A stretch of 15,979 nt of DNA from the NCBI GenBank assembly GCA_028276145.1, contig JAPYWX010000016.1, positions 1 to 15,979 on the forward strand, written 5' to 3'. Shown here piece after piece: positions 1 through 6,660 of the stretch. The position numbers were made by a program, and so were the translations under genes. The stretch's first letter is position 1. Every line of letters begins with the position of its first letter. Source of the stretch: Spirochaetota bacterium (lineage in GTDB: Bacteria > Spirochaetota > Brevinematia > DTOW01). The notes beneath the pieces are model-generated. The model did no database searches and was not told the origin of the DNA. It saw only the letters and a list, made by a program, of their open reading frames with translations.

Positions 1-25
1 GTTATTACTGGCACCTTTTCACTTA

Positions 26-60
26 AGTGCTTTAAGCACTTAAGTGCTTAAAATAGCACA
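26..60. repeat. Tandem mini-hairpins, AGTGCT/AGCACT type
   Basis: There are two units 17 bp apart. Unit one has arms AGTGCT (26-31) and AGCACT (35-40) around TTA. Unit two has arms AGTGCT (43-48) and AGCACA (55-60) around a 6-nt loop. The right arm of one unit also pairs with the left arm of the next, so alternative foldings exist. The same unit with the same 17-bp period recurs at 2496-2544, and relatives occur at 8699-8730 and inside the gene at 15435-15477. Function is unknown. Confidence 0.75.
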
Positions 61-70
61 TCGTGCTTAA

Positions 71-123
71 GCCTGAAATAGGACTAGCCTGAAACAGGCA
101 TTAGCCTGTTGAATCTTTCAACA
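71..123. repeat. Short inverted repeats, GCCTG/CAGGC type plus a 7-bp hairpin
   Basis: GCCTG (87-91) and CAGGC (95-99) form a perfect 5-bp inverted repeat with loop AAA. A degraded copy starts 16 bp before it at 71 and a half copy starts at 104. Next comes TGTTGAA (107-113) paired with TTCAACA (117-123) around TCT. The architecture (short stem, three-base loop, 16-17 bp spacing) matches the neighbouring arrays although the arms differ. Confidence 0.6.
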
Positions 124-128
124 CAACC

Positions 129-376
129 ACCTGCTCAGGTATTAACCTGCTCAGGTATAACCTGTTCAGTTATTAACCTGCTCAGGTATTAACTTGTTTA
201 AGTGTTAACCTGTTTAAGTATTAACTTGTTCAGGTGTTAACCTGTTCAGGTGATAACTTGTTCAGGTATAACCTGTTCAGGTGTTAACCTGTTCAGGTAT
301 AACCTGCTCAGGTATTAACCTGTTCAGGTGATAATTTTTTGAAAATCAGGTGGTAACCTGTTCAGGTATAACCTGA
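129..376. repeat. Array of about 14 imperfect 12-bp palindromes (ACCTG-YT-CAGGT)
   Basis: Units start at 129, 145, 160, 176, 192, 208, 224, 240, 256, 271, 287, 302 and 318, a near-constant 15-16 bp period. After an interruption containing a half unit (346-351), a further full copy lies at 356 and a half copy at 371. The consensus is ACCTG, two bases, CAGGT, then a short AT-rich spacer (ATTA, GTTA, ATA). Most variants change left-arm C to T or right-arm G to A, which often leaves a G-T wobble pair; the unit at 192 (ACTTG/TAAGT) has both. The array ends 18 bp before the -35 box of rlmB. It is not a CRISPR, because units are too short and spacers are 3-5 bp. Tandem operator sites for a dimeric regulator are an alternative reading. 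Confidence 0.85.
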
Positions 377-394
377 CAATAGAACCTCTGGAAG

Positions 395-423
395 TTGAAT
401 TCAGCAGTGCACTTAATTATATT
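395..423 (+). promoter_or_regulatory. Predicted promoter of rlmB
   Basis: TTGAAT (395-400), a 17-bp spacer and TATATT (418-423) match a housekeeping sigma promoter. The expected start point is near 430, which leaves a leader of 0-4 nt before the ATG at 433. No Shine-Dalgarno sequence precedes that ATG. Confidence 0.55.
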
Positions 424-432
424 CTTCTACCC

Positions 433-1170
433 ATGATAGTGTATGGGATAAATGTAATAGAGGAACTTCTAAAATCTTGGTATGCTGATGAGGTTAGAGA
501 AATAATCTACGACAAGGAAAGCAAAAATAAGAGGATAGATGAAATAATCAAAAAGGCTCAAAGCTTAGGAATAAAATCAAGGGGATTAAACAAAAAATCA
601 ATTGACACCATAGCAAAAACTCAACACCATCAAGGTATACTATGCGATGTGAAAATAAAGTACTTTGACCTTGAAGTTATAATTAAAGGTGAATTCAATG
701 TCTTATTATGTGACTCAATACAAGACCCTAACAATTTAGGAGCTATGATAAGAAGTGCTGTCTTATTTGATTTCTTAGGCATAATCATACCAAAAGACAG
801 AAGTGTAGAAATAACACCTTCGGTTGTAAAAGTATCTTCTGGGGCAGTATTTCATTCCTACCCATGCAAAGTAGTTAACCTGAGTAGGGCAATAGAAACT
901 CTAAAAGAAAATGGATACACAATAATAGGCTTAGACGGAAAAGCCCAAACAGAAATAAATGAGATAAACTCCAAACGAAAAGTAGGGGTTGTTGTAGGTT
1001 CTGAAGGAGAGGGACTAAGAAGATTAGTAAAAGAAAAATGCAACTTCTTAGTTAGAATACCAACAACAAACAAAATAGATTCATTAAATGCCTCAAACGC
1101 CGCAGCCATAGCAATGTACCAAATCTTTGTAAACCAAAACAAAAACAATTCTCCACACCAAACTAAATAA
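433..1170 (+). CDS. rlmB: 23S rRNA 2'-O-methyltransferase, RlmB/TrmH (SpoU) family
   Basis: This is an S-adenosylmethionine-dependent methyltransferase of the SPOUT class. RlmB methylates the ribose of G2251 in the peptidyl-transferase loop of 23S rRNA. At 245 aa it has the usual length. The N-terminal part (about 1-75, opening MIVYGINVIEELL) is the L30e-like substrate-binding domain typical of RlmB. The catalytic knot shows all three family motifs: DPNNLGAMIRSA (98-109, with the conserved Asn and Arg107), GSEGEGL (189-195) and IPTTNKIDSLNASNAAAIA (209-227). The ATG at 433 fits the family N-terminus and lies about 10 nt from a strong -10 box, with no Shine-Dalgarno site. The gene stands alone and is followed by a non-coding stretch and convergent folE2. 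Family assignment is firm. The exact target nucleoside is inferred from the RlmB-like N-terminus, and a paralogous TrmH-family rRNA/tRNA methylase cannot be excluded. Confidence 0.9.
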   Translation: MIVYGINVIEELLKSWYADEVREIIYDKESKNKRIDEIIKKAQSLGIKSRGLNKKSIDTIAKTQHHQGILCDVKIKYFDLEVIIKGEFNVLLCDSIQDPNNLGAMIRSAVLFDFLGIIIPKDRSVEITPSVVKVSSGAVFHSYPCKVVNLSRAIETLKENGYTIIGLDGKAQTEINEINSKRKVGVVVGSEGEGLRRLVKEKCNFLVRIPTTNKIDSLNASNAAAIAMYQIFVNQNKNNSPHQTK

Positions 1171-1362
1171 ACTTAACTAAAAAACTTCATTTTCAAAGAG
1201 TTAATAGATACAAAACCTTTCTTAAGTATAGGTGCTAAGTAACAAACTATTCTACCACTTAAAGTTCAAGAGAAGCACTAGCCTCCCTCAGAATTCTAAG
1301 GTAGACTGGCGAGACTACTAATAGCGAGGCTCTGCCTCTCCCCATCAGAGCTTAGCCTCAAC
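1171..1362. other. Gene-free stretch between rlmB and the phased hairpin array
   Basis: No open reading frame or RNA gene is recognisable here. It contains a near-perfect 16-nt palindrome centred on AGAATTCT (1286-1301), a 5-bp/3-nt hairpin GAGGC-TCT-GCCTC (1326-1338) and a degenerate unit, GAGCTTAGCCTC, at 1348-1359. The last of these looks like the decayed edge of the array that begins at 1363. No convincing terminator with a U-tract follows rlmB. Confidence 0.5.
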
Positions 1363-1519
1363 GAGCCATAGGCTCAACGAGTCATAGACTCAACGAGTCT
1401 TAGACTCAACGAGTCATAGACTCAGCGAGTCTTAGACTCAGCGAGCTATAAGCTCAACGAGCTATAAGTTCAACTAGCTATAAGCTCAGCAAGCTACAAG
1501 CTCAAAGAGCTATAAGCTC
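1363..1519. repeat. Ten mini-hairpins in exact 16-bp phase with covarying arms
   Basis: Units start at 1363, 1379, 1395, 1411, 1427, 1443, 1459, 1475, 1491 and 1507, each exactly 16 bp after the last. Each has a 5-nt left arm, 3-nt loop (mostly ATA or TTA), 5-nt right arm and 3-nt spacer (mostly AAC or AGC). Arms are GAGCC/GGCTC in the first unit, GAGTC/GACTC in the next four and GAGCT/AGCTC-like in the rest. Bases 4-5 of the left arm therefore change together with their partners. Three units carry a single-arm change (AGTTC at 1467, which leaves a wobble; TAGCT at 1475; AAGCT at 1491). The last unit overlaps the folE2 stop codon, so a folE2 transcript would read directly into the array as its 3' end. 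Confidence 0.9.
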
Positions 1520-2282
1520 ACTTTTTTTCTATATAAGCATAGGCATTAAATGGATGTATGCTTTCAAAGCTTTCAGCTTCAACGGAATACCATGTTATAT
1601 TAGGGTGCTTATCAAGGCTTATTGCTACATCACGAACTATATCCTCAACAAACTTAGGATTTTCATAGGAATGTTCAGTAACAAACTTTTCGTCAGCTCT
1701 CTTCAAAACAACGTACAGTGGTGAAGACACATTCTTCTCTATTATATCTACTATTTCCTCTATCCAAACAATTTTGTTCATTTTTACTGAAACTGATACG
1801 TTAACCCTTTGGTTATGTGCATTATATCTGCTTATCTCTTTAGAACATGGGCAGAGAGACATACCCAAAGCAGAAACAGTCAAAGTAAAATCATACTCCT
1901 CTTCGCAAACTCCCTTAAAGTAAATATCATAGTAATTCAGTCCATAATTATGCGTAACCGGTGATTTCCTCTCAATAAAATATGGAAACTTTAGATTAAT
2001 TTCAGCACGCTTAGAGTTAAGCTTCTTCTTAAGGTCCATAAGAACATCTTTAAGCTTCTCAATAGATATCTCCCTCCTATGTGCATTGATAACCTCCAGG
2101 AACCTACTCATGTGTGTACCTCGGTAGTTATGAGGCAAAAAAACATACATATCAATTTCAGCTATAGTGTGTTGAATTTTCATCTCCTTATCAAGCAAAA
2201 CTATAGGGTACTTAACTCCCTTCACACCAACCTTATCAATATCCTTACCCCTCAAATCTTTATCAGATTGTACATCTCTCAT
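1518..2282 (-). CDS. folE2: GTP cyclohydrolase I, FolE2 type
   Basis: FolE2 (GCYH-IB) converts GTP to 7,8-dihydroneopterin triphosphate, the first step toward folate and, via related pterins, queuosine. Unlike FolE it is not restricted to zinc. Residues are numbered from the start chosen here (254 aa, close to family length). The signature SLCPCSKEIS (142-151) holds the metal-binding cysteine, followed by NAHNQR (154-159). ESFESIHPFNAYAYI (237-251) is the family C-terminal motif with its conserved Glu and His, and FPYFIERKSPV (99-109) is also typical. An ATG 54 nt upstream (2336) is in frame, but it lies inside the predicted -35 box. The ATG at 2282 follows GGGGGAAAG, a good ribosome binding site, so the shorter form is preferred. 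The gene is monocistronic. Mini-hairpin arrays lie beyond both ends, and one array overlaps the TGA stop. Confidence 0.93.
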   Translation of the reverse strand: MRDVQSDKDLRGKDIDKVGVKGVKYPIVLLDKEMKIQHTIAEIDMYVFLPHNYRGTHMSRFLEVINAHRREISIEKLKDVLMDLKKKLNSKRAEINLKFPYFIERKSPVTHNYGLNYYDIYFKGVCEEEYDFTLTVSALGMSLCPCSKEISRYNAHNQRVNVSVSVKMNKIVWIEEIVDIIEKNVSSPLYVVLKRADEKFVTEHSYENPKFVEDIVRDVAISLDKHPNITWYSVEAESFESIHPFNAYAYIEKK

Positions 2283-2307
2283 CTTTCCCCCAGAAAAACA
2301 GTTATTA

Positions 2308-2336
2308 AATTTAAAAACTAAAAACATTTTATTCAA
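2308..2336 (-). promoter_or_regulatory. Predicted promoter of folE2
   Basis: On the minus strand TTGAAT (2336-2331), a 17-bp spacer and TAAATT (2313-2308) predict a start near 2301. That gives a leader of about 19 nt containing the GGGGG ribosome binding site (2290-2286). This placement supports translation from 2282. Confidence 0.5.
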
Positions 2337-2358
2337 ATTCCGTTGAATCCAAAAATAC

Positions 2359-2377
2359 AGAGAGGCGAAGCCTCTCT
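2359..2377. repeat. 8-bp perfect hairpin with GAA loop
   Basis: AGAGAGGC (2359-2366) pairs with GCCTCTCT (2370-2377) around GAA. A sister element with the same loop and arms AGAGAGGT/ACCTCTCT lies at 8937-8955, inside a longer 11-bp stem. The differing base pair (C-G versus T-A) is compensated. It lies just upstream of the folE2 promoter, in the divergent folE2-ligA region, so it is not positioned as a terminator for either gene. Confidence 0.7.
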
Positions 2378-2433
2378 ATAACAAAAAATAATTAAAATAT
2401 TTCACTAACCATAAGCACTCAGAATAAAAACCA

Positions 2434-2544
2434 GTGCTTACCAGCACCTTTTTGTGCTTAATAGCACCTTTTTAATCAAGTGCTGTTTAGCACCAAGTGC
2501 TTTAAGCACTTAAGTGCTTTAAGCACTTAAGTGCCTTAGGTACT
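2434..2544. repeat. Mini-hairpin array, GTGCT/AGCAC type
   Basis: There are six inverted repeats in a row. GTGCT/AGCAC arms with 4-nt loops occur at 2434-2447, 2454-2467 and 2480-2493. AGTGCT/AGCACT arms with loop TTA occur at 2496-2510 and 2513-2527, and AGTGCC/GGTACT with loop TTA at 2530-2544. The last three are in 17-bp phase. In the final unit the inner pair changes from T-A to C-G on both arms. The 14-mer at 2454 recurs exactly at 8717. The first two units are each followed by CTTTTT, resembling terminators, but the site lies between divergent promoters. Confidence 0.8.
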
Positions 2545-2556
2545 TAACAAAAATAT

Positions 2557-2598
2557 CTACGAGCTCAAAGAGCTACAAGCTCGTAGAGCTATGAGCTC
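2557..2598. repeat. Mini-hairpin array, GAGCT/AGCTC type
   Basis: Two complete units, GAGCT-ACA-AGCTC (2570-2582) and GAGCT-ATG-AGCTC (2586-2598), are 16 bp apart, preceded by a half unit (2561-2566). CTACGAGCT (2557-2565) also pairs with AGCTCGTAG (2578-2586), giving a longer alternative stem. This is the same family as the array at 1363-1519, on the other side of folE2. It ends 7 bp before the ligA -35 box. Confidence 0.8.
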
Positions 2599-2605
2599 TA
2601 GATTT

Positions 2606-2634
2606 TTGAATACAAAAGAAGTTCTTTTTATAAT
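2606..2634 (+). promoter_or_regulatory. Predicted promoter of ligA, leaderless
   Basis: TTGAAT (2606-2611), a 17-bp spacer and a perfect TATAAT (2629-2634) are present. Standard spacing from the -10 box puts the start point at 2641, the A of the ligA ATG itself. No Shine-Dalgarno sequence is present in the AT-rich gap. The mRNA is therefore predicted to have no 5' leader. Confidence 0.65.
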
Positions 2635-2640
2635 AAATTT

Positions 2641-4680
2641 ATGACACTAGAGGAAGCCAAAAAGAGGATAGAAGAACTAAGAGAATTAATAAGGTATCAC
2701 GACTACAAGTATTATGTTCTAAATTCCCCTGAAATATCAGACAGCGAATATGACAATCTCTTTAGAGAGTTAGTAGAACTCGAAAAAAAGTTTCCAGAAC
2801 TGTTTACACCAGACTCACCTACACAAAGAGTTAGCGGAAAGGTAGCCGAAGGATTCAGAGAAATAAAACATCTATTCACTATGTACAGCTTGGCTAATGT
2901 TCAGACTTACGAAGAATTCCTAGAATTCGTAAAGAGGACCACTAAAAACTTAGGAGTAGACAATGTAGAGTTCACAGTAGAACCCAAATTTGACGGATTG
3001 GCAGTTGAAATAATATATAGGGACGGAATACTTGATGTTGCTTCAACGAGAGGAGACGGAGAAGTGGGCGAAGATGTAACAAATAATGTCAAAACCATTA
3101 GGAATGTACCTCTATCAATACCAATAAAAGAAGAGATAGCTGTATACGGCGAAGTAGTAATGCACAGGGAAGATTTCATAAAGCTAAACGAAGAGAGAGA
3201 ATCAGAAGGTGAACCTGTATTCGCGAACCCCCGAAACGCAGCAGCAGGCTCACTAAGGCAATTAGACCCATCAATAACATCAAAAAGAAAATTGAGATTC
3301 TACGCATACTATCTAAGGTCAAACACCTTCAATGTAGAAAAACAATCAGAAATAATAGAAACCTTAAGCATTTGGAAATTCTCAACTCCTAAGTATATTG
3401 TCTCAAGCAACCCCGAAGAAATTTACTTATACTACACACAAATTGAAAAGGAAAGGCCCAACATACCATACGATATAGACGGAATAGTGGTAAAAGTAAA
3501 CAATGTAGAGTACCACAGGATACTAGGCGAAGTTGGCAGAGATGTGAGATGGGCTATAGCTTGGAAATTCAAACCAGAACAGAAAGTAACAAAAGTAAAA
3601 AACATAATAGTTCAAGTCGGCAGAACAGGGGTACTGACACCAGTAGCAGAACTTGAACCAGTAGAAATAAAAGGTGCAACTATATCAAGAGTCTCATTAC
3701 ACAACTACGATGAAATAAAAAGGCTAGGGCTAAAAATAGGCGATAAAGTTGTTGTAGAAAGGTCAGGTGATGTAATACCATACATATCAAAAGTACTCAT
3801 AGAAGAGAGAGATGGCACTGAGATTGACATAGAAGTACCAAAGAGCTGTCCCGTATGCAGCGGAAAAGTTGAGAAACTAGGGGATGAGGTAGCATACAGG
3901 TGCATAAACGCTTCATGTAAGGCACAAGCACTAGAAAGAATAAAATACGCAATATCAAAAGGTAAGTTTGACATTGTAGGACTCGGAGACGAAATAGTTG
4001 AAAAGTTATTTGACCTAGGCTATGTCAAGGATATAGCTGATGTATTTTCTCTAGATGCCAGGAAACTATTTCTTGCAGGAGTTGGCGAAAAAAACGCCCT
4101 AAAAATATATGAGTCAATCCAAAAATCAAAACTCATAGATTACGATAAATTCATAACAGCTCTAGGAATTAGGTATGTAGGTGAGCAAACAGCCAAACTT
4201 CTAGCACACAAATTCATACCTATTGACAGGCTAATCAATGTAAGATTAGAAGAACTTTTAGAAATAAAAGGTATAGGAGATGTTGTAGCTAACTCAATAT
4301 ACAAATTCTTCAGAGATGAGAACAATGTAAAGTTAATACGAAAAATGCTAGAAAACGGTGTAAAGATAATCTACCCAACGGAAGAAAAAGAAAGCCCCAT
4401 CTCAGGCAAAACGATAGTAGTAACAGGTAGTCTCAAAAACTTTTCAAGGCAAGACATAATAAACCTAATAACAAAACTCGGTGGAAAAGTATCTGAGACA
4501 GTCTCATCGAAAGTTGACTTTGTCATAGTTGGAGAATCCCCAGGAAGCAAATACACAAAAGCCAAAGAACTAGGAATAAAAACCATATCCGAGGAAGAAT
4601 TTATATCCCTAACAGGTAAAACCTTAACCGAATTACTTAATATGATTAAAGGGAAAAGCGATGAGCTTACACTTTTCTAA
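2641..4680 (+). CDS. ligA: NAD-dependent DNA ligase LigA
   Basis: LigA seals nicks between Okazaki fragments and in repair, using NAD+ to adenylate its active lysine. The 679-aa protein is full length. Domain Ia (about 1-70, with the HDYKYYV-type NAD-binding segment at 20-26) is followed by the nucleotidyltransferase domain with the adenylated Lys116 in KFDG. The OB fold comes next. Four zinc-finger cysteines follow: 403, 406, 421 and 426 (CPVC, then CINASC). The helix-hairpin-helix region lies at about 430-575 and a C-terminal BRCT domain at about 584-660 (GKTIVVTGSL, then GGKVSETVSSKVDFVIVG). All expected domains and residues are present. The ATG at 2641 agrees with the family N-terminus and coincides with the predicted transcription start. 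The stop lies one base from the stop of convergent rpiA, leaving no room for a separate terminator. Confidence 0.98.
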   Translation: MTLEEAKKRIEELRELIRYHDYKYYVLNSPEISDSEYDNLFRELVELEKKFPELFTPDSPTQRVSGKVAEGFREIKHLFTMYSLANVQTYEEFLEFVKRTTKNLGVDNVEFTVEPKFDGLAVEIIYRDGILDVASTRGDGEVGEDVTNNVKTIRNVPLSIPIKEEIAVYGEVVMHREDFIKLNEERESEGEPVFANPRNAAAGSLRQLDPSITSKRKLRFYAYYLRSNTFNVEKQSEIIETLSIWKFSTPKYIVSSNPEEIYLYYTQIEKERPNIPYDIDGIVVKVNNVEYHRILGEVGRDVRWAIAWKFKPEQKVTKVKNIIVQVGRTGVLTPVAELEPVEIKGATISRVSLHNYDEIKRLGLKIGDKVVVERSGDVIPYISKVLIEERDGTEIDIEVPKSCPVCSGKVEKLGDEVAYRCINASCKAQALERIKYAISKGKFDIVGLGDEIVEKLFDLGYVKDIADVFSLDARKLFLAGVGEKNALKIYESIQKSKLIDYDKFITALGIRYVGEQTAKLLAHKFIPIDRLINVRLEELLEIKGIGDVVANSIYKFFRDENNVKLIRKMLENGVKIIYPTEEKESPISGKTIVVTGSLKNFSRQDIINLITKLGGKVSETVSSKVDFVIVGESPGSKYTKAKELGIKTISEEEFISLTGKTLTELLNMIKGKSDELTLF

Positions 4681-4681
4681 A

Positions 4682-5344
4682 CTAGACTAGCCTATAATAT
4701 CCATCTTCCGTACCGACTATTATCGTAGAAAACTTTGTAAATATACCATTCTCAATGATACCTGGTATACTCTTTAGGTACTTCTCAATTGATTTAGGGT
4801 CTTCGAGCTTCATGGTACACTCAAGTATAAAGTTACCGTTATCGCTTACAACAGGTCCCAACTTACCCGTACCTACTCTAAGCCTGGGGCTATAATCCTT
4901 GAGTTCTTTCATCACAAGAGGAGCAGCAAAAGGCAACACTTCCATATTCACAATACCTTCAAGCACACCTTTACATATCTTACTCTCGTCAACTATAACA
5001 ACGAACTTTTTAGCATTGTAATCTATTATCTTTTCTCTAGTTAGTGCACCACCGCCACCCTTGAGAAGAGCAATCTCATTTGCCTTATCAGCACCATCTA
5101 TCGCTACATCTATAACATCAACGGCATCAGTATCAGTCACAAGCAAACCATTTTGAATAGCTAACATCCTCGAATTATACGATGTAGGTACACATATAAC
5201 TCTGAGCCCATCCTTCACTCTTTCAGCAAGAAGCTTTATAAACTCGTGAACGGTAGTACCACTACCCAAACCTATCACCATACCATCCTCTATATAATCC
5301 AAAGCTGCCCTAGCAGCATTAATTTTCCCCTTAGTCGTATCCAT
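4682..5344 (-). CDS. rpiA: Ribose-5-phosphate isomerase A
   Basis: RpiA interconverts ribose 5-phosphate and ribulose 5-phosphate in the non-oxidative pentose phosphate pathway, feeding nucleotide synthesis. From the ATG at 5344 the protein has 220 aa, normal for the family. Motifs are GLGSGTT (25-31, phosphate-binding loop), DGAD (83-86, with catalytic Asp), KGGGGA (95-100) and the catalytic Glu104 in LTREK. A TTG four codons earlier (5356) is in frame, but it sits next to GGGGGGAG, which is the natural ribosome binding site for the ATG at 5344. The ATG is therefore preferred. The gene is transcribed divergently from dapL through a 132-bp spacer holding both promoters. It meets ligA tail to tail with one base between the stop codons. 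Confidence 0.96.
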   Translation of the reverse strand: MDTTKGKINAARAALDYIEDGMVIGLGSGTTVHEFIKLLAERVKDGLRVICVPTSYNSRMLAIQNGLLVTDTDAVDVIDVAIDGADKANEIALLKGGGGALTREKIIDYNAKKFVVIVDESKICKGVLEGIVNMEVLPFAAPLVMKELKDYSPRLRVGTGKLGPVVSDNGNFILECTMKLEDPKSIEKYLKSIPGIIENGIFTKFSTIIVGTEDGYYRLV

Positions 5345-5366
5345 CACTCCCCCCAAAGAACAAGTA

Positions 5367-5396
5367 ATTTTAAATAAAAAAACCTATCAACTTAAA
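5367..5396 (-). promoter_or_regulatory. Predicted promoter of rpiA
   Basis: On the minus strand TAAAAT (5372-5367) is a good -10 box. With an 18-bp spacer the -35 position reads TTTAAG (5396-5391), a weak match. The start would be near 5360, giving a leader of about 16 nt that carries the GGGGGGAG site. Confidence 0.35.
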
Positions 5397-5420
5397 GTTA
5401 ATTAATCTTTCACCCTCTAA

Positions 5421-5450
5421 TTGAGCACTAACAAACTTTTCATTTAAAAT
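5421..5450 (+). promoter_or_regulatory. Predicted promoter of dapL
   Basis: TTGAGC (5421-5426), an 18-bp spacer and TAAAAT (5445-5450) are present. The start is expected near 5457, with a leader of about 20 nt containing the ribosome binding site AGGAG (5465-5469), 7 nt before the ATG. Confidence 0.5.
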
Positions 5451-5476
5451 CATCTTTCAATCTTAGGAGTTAGACT

Positions 5477-6655
5477 ATGGATATCAAATCCAAGTTATCC
5501 AACAATTTATCCAAGTTGCCTAAATACTTGTTTGCCGAAATAGAGGAGATAAGAAACAAGCTCATAGCTCAGGGAGTAGATGTTATAGACTTGAGTATAG
5601 GAGACCCAGACCTACCTACGCCATCTCCGATAATAGAAGCTCTCTACGAAGCAGCAAAAGACCCAGCAAATCACAAGTATCCGTCATACTACGGAATGAT
5701 ACAATTCAGAAAAGCAGCGGCTGAATGGTACTTTAGAAGGTTCAGTGTAGAGTTTGACCCATCAAAGGAAGTAATAGCACTGATAGGTTCAAAAGAAGGA
5801 ATAGCCCATATACATTGGGCATTCCTCAATCCTGGTGACTACGCAATAGTACCTGACCCGGGATACCCTGTATACAACGGAGCAACGATTTTAGCCGGTG
5901 GAATACCTTATAAAGTCCCTCTTAAGGAAGAAAATAACTTCTTCCCTGACTTTGATAGCATACCTGAAGAAATAGCCAAGAAAGCGAAAATAATGTTTGT
6001 AAACTACCCCAATAATCCAACCTCAGCTACAGCAACATACGAACAGCTTGAAAAAGCTGTATGGTTTGCCAAAAAATACGAAATAATACTATGCTCAGAC
6101 TTAGCATATTCAGAAATATACCAAGGAAACGAAAAACCAATAAGCATATTCAACATCCCATCAGCGAAAGAAATAGCTATAGAATTTCATTCTCTTTCAA
6201 AAACCTTCAACATGACAGGTTGGAGAATAGGATTTGCCATAGGCAATGAGGACATAGTAAAGGGACTAGGAAGTATAAAATCAAACGTTGATTCTGGTGT
6301 CTTCAACGCTATCCAAATAGCAGGAATAAGAGCACTACAACCAGATATGGAAAAGTATGTTGAAGAAACAAGAAAGACAATAGAAAACAGAAAAAAGAAC
6401 CTAACTAAAGCTTTAGAAGAAATAGGATTTAAGGTATACTCTTCAAACGCAACATTCTATATATGGGTAAAAAACCCCGAAGGATTTTCTTCTAAGGAGA
6501 TATCTACTCTACTTCTAAACAAAACAGGAATAGTTGTGACACCAGGAAATGGCTTCGGAGAATACGGAGAGGGATACTTCAGAATATCCGTAACGGCAAG
6601 TGACGAAAGAATAAAAGAAGCAGTAGAAAGGATAAAGAACACAAAAATTTTATAA
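5477..6655 (+). CDS. dapL: LL-diaminopimelate aminotransferase
   Basis: DapL is a pyridoxal-phosphate enzyme that converts tetrahydrodipicolinate and glutamate directly to LL-diaminopimelate. It bypasses the acyl-dependent DapD/C/E route to lysine and peptidoglycan. The 392-aa protein begins with SKLPKYLFAEIEEIR (12-26) and has VIDLSIGDPDLPTP (36-49), both typical of DapL. GSKEGIAH (104-111) matches the cofactor-phosphate region and YPNNPT (177-182) supplies the Asn that contacts the ring. CSDLAYSE (206-213) holds Asp208 and Tyr211, SLSKTFNMTGWRIGF (239-253) holds the Schiff-base Lys242, and YFRIS (367-371) supplies the carboxylate-binding Arg369. It belongs to aminotransferase class I, and the start is set by AGGAG 7 nt upstream. 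No other lysine-pathway gene is adjacent. A different class-I aminotransferase specificity is possible but less likely given the N-terminal signatures. Confidence 0.9.
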   Translation: MDIKSKLSNNLSKLPKYLFAEIEEIRNKLIAQGVDVIDLSIGDPDLPTPSPIIEALYEAAKDPANHKYPSYYGMIQFRKAAAEWYFRRFSVEFDPSKEVIALIGSKEGIAHIHWAFLNPGDYAIVPDPGYPVYNGATILAGGIPYKVPLKEENNFFPDFDSIPEEIAKKAKIMFVNYPNNPTSATATYEQLEKAVWFAKKYEIILCSDLAYSEIYQGNEKPISIFNIPSAKEIAIEFHSLSKTFNMTGWRIGFAIGNEDIVKGLGSIKSNVDSGVFNAIQIAGIRALQPDMEKYVEETRKTIENRKKNLTKALEEIGFKVYSSNATFYIWVKNPEGFSSKEISTLLLNKTGIVVTPGNGFGEYGEGYFRISVTASDERIKEAVERIKNTKIL

Positions 6656-6660
6656 ACTAC

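Noticed and set aside
129..376. CRISPR array
   Set aside because: The repeating unit is 12 bp with 3-5 bp spacers. No 20-40 bp repeats, unique spacers or cas genes are present.
2283..2336. Longer folE2 starting at ATG 2336
   Set aside because: The extra 18 residues are not typical of FolE2, and that ATG lies within the predicted -35 box. A GGGGGAAAG ribosome binding site directly serves the ATG at 2282.
2619..2632. 14-bp identity between ligA and pheT upstream regions (GAAGTTCTTTTTAT at 2619 and 12726)
   Set aside because: It falls at different positions relative to the two promoters. A match of this length is expected about once by chance in an AT-rich 16-kb sequence.
5345..5356. rpiA start at TTG 5356
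   Set aside because: The four extra codons are the GGGGGGAG ribosome binding site itself. The ATG at 5344 fits the family N-terminus.
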